Below, one piece after another: positions 10,659-15,492 of a stretch of DNA of 15,492 bases. The number at the start of each line of letters is the position of its first letter. Position 1 is the stretch's first letter. Below the pieces are notes generated by a model, which saw only the letters and a program-made list of their open reading frames with translations, did no database searches and had not been told where the DNA came from. The translations under genes and the position numbers were made by a program. Origin of the DNA: CAYLZW01 sp964388085 (GTDB lineage: Bacteria; Myxococcota; UBA727; CAYLZW01); NCBI GenBank assembly GCA_964388085.1, contig CAYLZW010000123.1:1-15492 (forward strand). Direction: 5' to 3'.

Positions 10659-12049
10659 TGCGCGCCCTCCTTGCCGGCGATGGTGACCGTGCAGCGCAGG
10701 TGCGGACCACCGGCGTCGACCTTCGCGGGCTGCCCCTTGCCGCAGTAACCGGAGCCGAGCTCCCAGGCGAATTGATCACCCACGGCGTCGACGCTCTCGA
10801 GCACCTCGAAGGCGTCGCCGGTGATGGTCGTGCCGCGGTGCAGCGGCCCGAGCTTGCCGTTCTTGATGGGGTAGACCTCGCCGACGGCGAACATGAACTC
10901 GGCGTTGGCGTCGGCCTGACCGTTCCTGGCAGAGGCGAGGAGCAGGCCGTCGTCCGTCTCTCCGATCATGCGCTCGAGCGGCGAGGTGCCGGGCTCCACG
11001 TAGGTGTTGCGCATGCGGATGAGCGGCTCGTTGTCGTACTCGAACGCGCGCGCGTTGCCGGTGGGCTCGACGCCGAAGCGCGCCGCGGTCTCGCGGTTGT
11101 GCAGATAGCTCTTCAGCACGCCGTCCTCGATGATGACGGTCCTGCCGGCGGGCACGCCCTCGTCGTCGATGAGCACGACGCCGCCGGCCCCCGCCTCGTG
11201 CTCACTGTGGCCCGAGTCGCAGAGCGTGATGAGCTCGGAGGCCACGCGCTTGCCGAGCTTGCCGGCGGCGGCCGAGCCCGCGAGCACGAAGTCAGCCTCG
11301 ACGGTGTGCCCGATGGCCTCGTGGATCAGCAGGCCCACGACGTCGGGCGCCAGGATGACCTTCTTGCGGCCGCCCTCGACGTAGCCCGCGCGCAGCAGAT
11401 CGACGGCGGTGCGCGCGGCCTTCTCGGCCATCTCCTCGGCGGAGCGGCGCGCGAACAGGTCGCCGAAGCCGCCGGTGCGGCCCTCGGCCTCCATGTGGCG
11501 CTGCAGCTCCGCCTCGAGGGAGGCGACGGCGGTGACGCGGAGCTCGGGCTTGGCGTCGCGCAGGTGCACGCGCGCGCCGTCGCTGGTGAGCACGAATTTC
11601 TCGTCGATGAGCTCGCTGTAGCGCGCCGATCCCGAGTGGATGCGCTGCGAGTGGGAGCGCACCTGCGCCTCGCTCTTCAGCACGAGCTCGATCTTCTCCT
11701 CGAAGGAATGGTCCTCGAGCGGATCGCGCGCGTCGGTGAAGAACTGCCCGTTCGTGAAGCGCGGCACGACGAGGTCGGGCACCTTCTCGCTGCGGGTGCG
11801 AGCGGCGGCCTTCGCGGCGGCGCGCGCGGAGGCGACGGCGCGCACGAGCGCCTCTTTGCTCAGCTCGCTCGTCGACGCGAAGCCCCAGGCGCCGTCCACG
11901 AGCGCGCGCACGCCCACGCCGGCGTGCCGCGCCGCGCGGGCGCTCTCGACCTTGCCGTCCTCGACGGAGACCGAGCGCGATCGCCGATCGTGATAGCGGA
12001 GCTCCAGGAAGCCATCGCCCCCGAGAGCAGACTCGAGCAAGTCGAACAT
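10655..12049 (-). CDS. tldD: TldD metalloprotease subunit
   Basis: The 464-residue protein starts at the ATG 12049 (MFDLLESALGG), chosen because GGAGG lies 4 nt upstream and the family begins here. The zinc signature HEAIGH is at residues 243-248 (LLIHEAIGHTVEADFV), and the CGKGQ motif with Cys436 supplies the expected third ligand near the C-terminus. Other family blocks are RNTYVEPG (347-354) and the closing VGDQFAWELGSGYCGKG. TldD is the catalytic half of the TldD/TldE heterodimer, a cytosolic protease that threads and cleaves unfolded peptides and is known to remove leader peptides in some RiPP pathways such as microcin B17. The stop overlaps the TldE start by 4 nt. The YqgE/AlgH gene ends 48 bp upstream on the same strand, so all three may be co-transcribed. 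Length and motifs appear complete. Confidence 0.96.
   Translation of the reverse strand: MFDLLESALGGDGFLELRYHDRRSRSVSVEDGKVESARAARHAGVGVRALVDGAWGFASTSELSKEALVRAVASARAAAKAAARTRSEKVPDLVVPRFTNGQFFTDARDPLEDHSFEEKIELVLKSEAQVRSHSQRIHSGSARYSELIDEKFVLTSDGARVHLRDAKPELRVTAVASLEAELQRHMEAEGRTGGFGDLFARRSAEEMAEKAARTAVDLLRAGYVEGGRKKVILAPDVVGLLIHEAIGHTVEADFVLAGSAAAGKLGKRVASELITLCDSGHSEHEAGAGGVVLIDDEGVPAGRTVIIEDGVLKSYLHNRETAARFGVEPTGNARAFEYDNEPLIRMRNTYVEPGTSPLERMIGETDDGLLLASARNGQADANAEFMFAVGEVYPIKNGKLGPLHRGTTITGDAFEVLESVDAVGDQFAWELGSGYCGKGQPAKVDAGGPHLRCTVTIAGKEGAQ
10666..10672 (-). promoter_or_regulatory. Ribosome binding site for TldE
   Basis: On the minus strand a full AAGGAGG sits 7 nt before the TldE ATG at 10658, within the last codons of tldD. 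It fixes the start and supports independent re-initiation despite the 4-nt overlap. Confidence 0.85.
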
Positions 12050-12053
12050 TCGG

Positions 12054-12058
12054 CCTCC
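12054..12058 (-). promoter_or_regulatory. Ribosome binding site for TldD
   Basis: GGAGG on the minus strand, 4 nt before the ATG at 12049, decides against the longer in-frame start that would add eleven residues. Confidence 0.7.
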
Positions 12059-12097
12059 ACCCGCGCGCGCCTCCGAGAGCACGGCAGCTCCGGCAGC

Positions 12098-12685
12098 CTA
12101 GGCTTGCGCGCCTCCCGGGACCATCATGAACCCGAAGGGCTCGATGCCGAGGCGCGCGTAGGCCTCTTCCCAGCGCTGCTCGAGCGCGACGTCGAAGAGC
12201 AGCTCGGGATCGAAGGCGGCGTGCAACCAGGAGCCTCGCTGGAGCTCGGACTCGAGCTGTTCTTGCGCCCAGCCCGCGTAGCCGAGCAAGAGCTCCCAGC
12301 GACCCTTGAGGGTGCCGTGGGCCGCGGCCTCGAGGAGCTCACGCGAGGGCGACACCGAGATGGTGGGCGAGACCTCGATGCCAGGCGCGAGCGGAGCGCT
12401 CGCTGCATGCTCATACAGCACGAAGCCGGAGAAGCCCGACACCGGCCCGCCGATGAGCACCGGCCGATCGTCGACGCTGGGGCGGATGTCGAGCTCCTTC
12501 AAGAGGCCGTGCAGGCTCAGCTCGCTGGTGCGGTTCACGACGAAGCCCATGGAGCCCGTCGACTCGTGCGCCGCGAGCAGCACGAGCGAGCGATCGAAGT
12601 TGGGGTCCTCGAGGGGGGGCGGCGCCACGAGAAACCCGGGCGCCAATCGATCGTCCAACCGCGCGCCCGTGCTCTCGCTCGCCAT
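12098..12685 (-). CDS. YqgE/AlgH family protein (UPF0301)
   Basis: The 195-residue product contains the hallmarks of the YqgE/AlgH family: LAPGFLVAPPPLEDPNFDRS near the N-terminus, a central GSMGFVVNRTSE segment, VLIGGPVSGFSGFVLYE, and LLGYAGWAQEQLESEL.RGSW toward the end. The family is soluble and widespread in Gram-negative bacteria. AlgH was first linked to alginate regulation in Pseudomonas, but its biochemical role is not settled. I chose the ATG at 12685, which gives the usual short leader before the conserved LAPGFLVA; an ATG at 12727 would add 14 residues with no ribosome binding site. A rather distant AAGGA (13 nt) precedes 12685. The gene lies between the RlmI-like gene (71 bp upstream) and tldD (48 bp downstream) on the same strand, with no visible terminator between them, so it is likely part of a four-gene operon. 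Confidence 0.93.
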   Translation of the reverse strand: MASESTGARLDDRLAPGFLVAPPPLEDPNFDRSLVLLAAHESTGSMGFVVNRTSELSLHGLLKELDIRPSVDDRPVLIGGPVSGFSGFVLYEHAASAPLAPGIEVSPTISVSPSRELLEAAAHGTLKGRWELLLGYAGWAQEQLESELQRGSWLHAAFDPELLFDVALEQRWEEAYARLGIEPFGFMMVPGGAQA

Positions 12686-12756
12686 CGGCTCAGTGTAGTC
12701 CTTCGGCCCGTCGCCCGCGACCGCCATCGTGTTCGTGACCGAGGCTGCGTGCCACC

Positions 12757-13914
12757 TCAGGCCATGGCGACGACGCGGATGACGAGGGTCTCGCGCAGGG
12801 CGGGATCCGAGGTGCCGAGCAGGAGCGGGTGGTCCGCGCCGGCGCCGAGGCGGGCGAGCACCTGCAGGCGCTTTCGGTTCTTGAGCGCCGCCTCGGCGAG
12901 GGCGGCCTCGAACGCAGCCATGCTGAGCGCGCTCGACGCGGGCGCGCTCACCAGCACGCCACCCTCGTCGAGCAGCCGCAGCGCGCGCCGGTGCAGATCG
13001 ATGGTCGCCTGCGCGGCGTCGTCCGCGGCAGCAGCCGGCTCCGTACGCGCGGGCGGGTGCAGCACGACGCAGTCGAAGCGCTCGGCCGCCTCCTCGAGCC
13101 GCCGCAGGTGCTCGGCGGGATCCTCACACACGACGCGGATGCGATCGGCGATGCCATTCCTGCGCGCGTCCTCCTCGATGGAGCGCACGCAGCCCTCGTC
13201 GGCGTCGACGAGCACGACCTCACCCGCGCCCGCGTCGGCGAGCTGCAGGCCATAGCCACCCCAGCTCGCGAAGGCGTCGAGCACGCGGCCGCGCGCCCAG
13301 CGCCGCAGATAGCGCTGGTGATCGAGCTGCGCGGTCACCGCGAACAGCGACGAGGTCGCGAGCAGATCCACGCTGAGCAAGAGGCGCCCGTGGTGGAAGC
13401 GCACGGTGCGCTCGTCACCGACCACGAGCCGCGGCGCGCCTTCGTGCACGGGCCAGTGCGCGACGCTGCTGGCGCCGGTGAGCTGCACGAGCGCGTCTGT
13501 GAGCGGCGCCACCAGGGGCTCTACCTCGAGGCTGTCCGCGCGCACGGCGAGGCCGTCGCCGAAGCGATCGACGTAGAGGCCAACGACGCCGTCGGCGTCG
13601 GCGTGGCAGAGCCGGTAGGCGTCGGCGCCCAGCAGATCCTGCCGGCGGCGCGAGTCGGCGCGCTCGAGCCGCGTACGCAGCAGGGAGAGCGGGTCTCGCG
13701 TTCGCGCCGAGGTGACGAGCCGCAGCGCGCGCTCGGCGGTGGTGCCGAGCAGGCCGGTGCCGAGGGGCAGGGCGTTCTCGTCGACGAGGTCCACGAAGGG
13801 GCCGTCGCCATCGTCGCGCGAGAGCACGTCGTCGGCGTGCAGCCACGGTGAGGCGCGCCAAGCCTGGCGCGCGACCTTCCCGCGGACGACGACGGTGCCG
13901 TTGAGCTCGAGCAT
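12757..13914 (-). CDS. RlmI-like SAM-dependent methyltransferase with altered catalytic motifs
   Basis: The 385-residue protein resembles RlmI/YccW-type 23S rRNA m5C methyltransferases. Residues 1-~70 are a PUA-like RNA-binding domain, followed by the linker RLCHADADGVVGLYVDRFGD (101-120) typical of that family, a FAVTAQLDHQR block (191-201), SAM motif I VLDAFASWGGYGL (211-223) and acidic VLVDADE (234-240). Two hallmark sites differ. The DPP motif is HPP (VVLHPPA, 283-289). The segment that holds the Ser-Cys-Ser nucleophile in RlmI reads VLVSAPASSALS (320-331) without any Cys. DHPLL (361-365) is retained. The enzyme may therefore have another substrate or weak activity (inference). The ATG at 13914 has TTGGAG 5 nt upstream. 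It is first in the minus-strand operon and divergent from another methyltransferase gene. Confidence 0.85.
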   Translation of the reverse strand: MLELNGTVVVRGKVARQAWRASPWLHADDVLSRDDGDGPFVDLVDENALPLGTGLLGTTAERALRLVTSARTRDPLSLLRTRLERADSRRRQDLLGADAYRLCHADADGVVGLYVDRFGDGLAVRADSLEVEPLVAPLTDALVQLTGASSVAHWPVHEGAPRLVVGDERTVRFHHGRLLLSVDLLATSSLFAVTAQLDHQRYLRRWARGRVLDAFASWGGYGLQLADAGAGEVVLVDADEGCVRSIEEDARRNGIADRIRVVCEDPAEHLRRLEEAAERFDCVVLHPPARTEPAAAADDAAQATIDLHRRALRLLDEGGVLVSAPASSALSMAAFEAALAEAALKNRKRLQVLARLGAGADHPLLLGTSDPALRETLVIRVVAMA

Positions 13915-13919
13915 GATGT

Positions 13920-13925
13920 CTCCAA
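13920..13925 (-). promoter_or_regulatory. Ribosome binding site for the RlmI-like gene
   Basis: TTGGAG on the minus strand lies 5 nt before the ATG at 13914 and supports that start. Confidence 0.65.
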
Positions 13926-14040
13926 GCGGAGCCGGGTCGAGGACGCCGCGCGATAGCGCCGGACGTTACCACGAGCGTGCCCGCGCCAACGCGAACGCGA
14001 GCCTTGCCCTTTGCGCGGCATTTCGGGACAACCACGCGCG
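13926..14040. promoter_or_regulatory. Divergent intergenic region between two methyltransferase genes
   Basis: These bases separate the start of the minus-strand operon from the plus-strand methyltransferase and must hold promoters for both. On the minus strand TTGGCG followed after 15 bp by TAACGT is a possible but poor -35/-10 pair (about 13970-13992). I see no convincing plus-strand promoter, riboswitch or terminator. Confidence 0.3.
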
Positions 14041-14853
14041 ATGGACGTCATCGGACCGCCGGCGACCTTTCGGGAGCACGTCGTGCCGCGCCTCGTTGTC
14101 CCCGGCGCCGAGCTGATCCTCGACGCGCTGCCGGACCTCGACGGCGTTCGACGCGTCCTCGAGGTGAGCGCGGGGACGGGCACGCTCACGGCGGCGCTCG
14201 CGGAGAAGCTGGCGGGCTCGGCGCCGCTCACAGTCCTCGCGCGCGAGGATCTCGCCGCGCTGCCGGCCGTAGGCGAAGGGGTACGCTTTCTCCGCGCGGG
14301 CGCGGAGCGCTTGCCGTTTCGCGACGCTTGCTTCGATGTCGTCGTCGCGAACCTGGCGCTCGGCGCGCGCGCCTATGACGCCGCGCGCGTCGCGGCGATG
14401 CGGCGAGCGCTCGAGCCGGGCGGCGTGCTCGTGCTGAGCGCGCTGCTCGGCGGCAGCTTCGACGAGATCTTCGACGTGCTCACGGAGGTGGCCGAGCACA
14501 CGCCGGACGCGCGGCTGCTGGCCGGCGCGTCCGACGCGCGCCGCGAGCTGTACGACCCTCGGGAGCTCGAGGCGCTCCTGCGCGATCAGGGGCTCGTCGT
14601 GGAGGCCGCTGGCGAGCAGGAGCGGGCGCTCTTTTACGAGTCCGGCGCGGCCGCCGCGGCGGATCCGCTGCTGTTCGACTGCCTCGCTGAGAGCTGGCTC
14701 GGCTCGGCGCCGTCGGAAGAGGTCCGCCGCGAGGCTGCCCGCTTCCTCGACACCTACCTCGGGGGCGGCGCGCACGCTCCCGAGCCCTTCGCCGTGCGCG
14801 TGAAGACGGCCGTGCTGCGGGCGCGGCTGCCTCGTGACGCGCCAGCGGCGTGA
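14041..14853 (+). CDS. Class I SAM-dependent methyltransferase
   Basis: The 270-residue product starts at the ATG 14041 (MDVIGPPATFREHVVP); only a TTG lies further upstream in frame at 14011, which would add ten residues with little support. Motif I is VLEVSAGTGTLTAAL (39-53), followed by an acidic position near LARED, then AERLPFRDACFDVVVANLAL (88-107), the UbiE/COQ5-like 'LPF.D.SFD.V' block, and ALEPGGVLVLSAL (123-135) as the post-motif. This is a Rossmann-type Methyltransf_11-like domain. The C-terminal ~120 residues (ELYDPRELEALLRDQG, then the SWLGSAP region) I do not recognise. Small molecules or lipids are the usual substrates of such domains, but the target cannot be told here. There is no strong ribosome binding site. 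It stands alone between the divergent RlmI-like gene and the glycine-zipper gene 119 bp downstream. Confidence 0.85.
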   Translation: MDVIGPPATFREHVVPRLVVPGAELILDALPDLDGVRRVLEVSAGTGTLTAALAEKLAGSAPLTVLAREDLAALPAVGEGVRFLRAGAERLPFRDACFDVVVANLALGARAYDAARVAAMRRALEPGGVLVLSALLGGSFDEIFDVLTEVAEHTPDARLLAGASDARRELYDPRELEALLRDQGLVVEAAGEQERALFYESGAAAAADPLLFDCLAESWLGSAPSEEVRREAARFLDTYLGGGAHAPEPFAVRVKTAVLRARLPRDAPAA

Positions 14854-14961
14854 GGTAGGGGAAGGTAGGACTGTCCGTCGCTTGCAGATCGCGCTTTGTG
14901 GACACACGTTGTCTTGCGCAGCACGATCTCCCGTTAGCTCTCGTGCCTGCTCCAGCTCTAC

Positions 14962-14966
14962 GGAGG
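14962..14966 (+). promoter_or_regulatory. Ribosome binding site for the glycine-zipper protein
   Basis: GGAGG lies 6 nt before the ATG at 14973, ideal spacing, and strongly supports a real gene starting there. The preceding 14854-14961 is a less GC-rich non-coding stretch in which I could not identify a firm promoter or a hairpin terminator. Confidence 0.8.
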
Positions 14967-14972
14967 CTGCCC

Positions 14973-15492
14973 ATGTCCCTGATTCGTGACCTTGTGATGT
15001 CCGCCAGCGTGGCCGTCGGGAACGTCGCCAGCCGCGAGCGCGACCGCGAAGGCCAGTCCTCTTGGGATGACGGGCGCCCGAAGGCCCTCGGAGACCGCGC
15101 GCGCGGGCGCGTGCAGGCCATCGCGCAGGAGGGCGCCGCCAAGCTCACGGTCTCGCAGACGGCGCACTTCGGCGCCAAAGAGATCGCCAAGCGCGTCTCC
15201 GGTGACGTCGCCAAGAAGGTGTTCGGCGTGCTGGCCAAGCAGCCCGCGCTCGCCGCCGGCAGCGCGCTGTTTGCCTTCGACACCGCGCGCGATGGTTATC
15301 GCTTCGCGCGCGGCCGCATCGACGGTCCGGAGTACGCCGAGCGTGTTGCCGGTAACGCCGCCGGCCTCGTCGGCGCAGGCGCGGGCGCGCAGGTCGGCGC
15401 GTTCATCGGCACGCTGGCGATGCCGGTCGTCGGCACGGTCGTCGGCAGCGTCATCGGCGGCGTCGCGGGCGGCATCGGCGGCGACACCTACG
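14973..15492 (+). CDS. Glycine-zipper protein of unknown function (3' end beyond window)
   Basis: The frame runs open from the ATG 14973 (MSLIRDLVMSASVAVGNVAS) to the window edge, giving 173 residues without a stop. Residues 1-~70 are polar and mixed-charge. A middle segment (AKEIAKRVSGDVAKKVFGVL) could form an amphipathic helix. From ~128 the sequence becomes rich in Gly/Ala/Val with a regular GxxxG ladder at G154, G158, G162, G166 and G170. Such glycine zippers pack membrane or oligomeric helices, so the end may insert into or line a membrane. There is no clear signal peptide. I do not recognise a named family. Similar zipper segments occur in lipoproteins, bacteriocin-like peptides and stress proteins, and none can be preferred here. 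The strong ribosome binding site and coding character make the gene itself credible. Confidence 0.75.
   Translation, partial: MSLIRDLVMSASVAVGNVASRERDREGQSSWDDGRPKALGDRARGRVQAIAQEGAAKLTVSQTAHFGAKEIAKRVSGDVAKKVFGVLAKQPALAAGSALFAFDTARDGYRFARGRIDGPEYAERVAGNAAGLVGAGAGAQVGAFIGTLAMPVVGTVVGSVIGGVAGGIGGDTY

Noticed and set aside
10004..13255. A plus-strand open frame of more than 1000 codons spanning the N run
   Set aside because: It is open only because of GC bias and N bases, and it lies opposite TldE, TldD, YqgE/AlgH and the RlmI-like gene, all strongly supported.
14854..14961. A promoter or terminator upstream of the glycine-zipper gene
   Set aside because: TTGCAG and TTGTCT resemble -35 boxes, but no matching -10 is found at proper spacing, and no stable GC-rich hairpin with a T run is present.

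Overview
The window is about 15.5 kb of very GC-rich, densely coding DNA, most likely from a myxobacterium-type organism (Myxococcota, Polyangia-like). The pointers are strong G/C bias at third codon positions, a secreted protein ending in a MYXO-CTERM-type Cys-Gly-Cys / hydrophobic helix / Arg-rich tail, and a large secreted repeat protein of a type I associate with that phylum. A run of 100 N inside one gene shows that this is a draft scaffold. I see no tRNA, rRNA, CRISPR array, insertion sequence or phage gene.

Layout from left to right. (1) Positions 1-2318 (+) hold the 3' part of a secreted protein made of two related ~380-residue units. One base later comes a secreted P-domain/Calx-beta protein with a MYXO-CTERM tail (from 2320). 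Its frame has no stop after the tail and runs on antisense to the next gene until 4158. (2) Positions 3526-5548 (-) hold two adjacent ATP-grasp genes of the MvdC/MvdD graspetide (omega-ester/amide RiPP) maturase type, 1 bp apart; no precursor peptide gene is visible. (3) Across a 52-bp divergent spacer lies a single-chain 5-oxoprolinase/hydantoinase (HyuA-HyuB fusion), 5601-9149 (+). (4) Positions 9133-13914 (-) hold a probable operon, in transcription order: an RlmI-like methyltransferase with altered catalytic motifs, a YqgE/AlgH protein, TldD, and TldE/PmbA. TldE is broken in the window only by an assembly artefact: an exact 55-bp duplication flanks the 100 N, and removing 155 bp restores a 456-residue protein. 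(5) Divergent from that operon, 14041-14853 (+) is a class I SAM methyltransferase, followed by the start of a small glycine-zipper protein (14973 to the window edge).

The most interesting material is the orphan pair of graspetide ligases. They sit next to an enzyme that opens the glutamate-derived lactam 5-oxoproline, and on the same strand as TldD/TldE, a protease pair known from other systems to mature RiPP peptides. Whether these form one system cannot be decided from sequence alone; the graspetide substrate would have to be encoded elsewhere or be a non-canonical protein. The rest reads as ordinary housekeeping and surface-protein genes.
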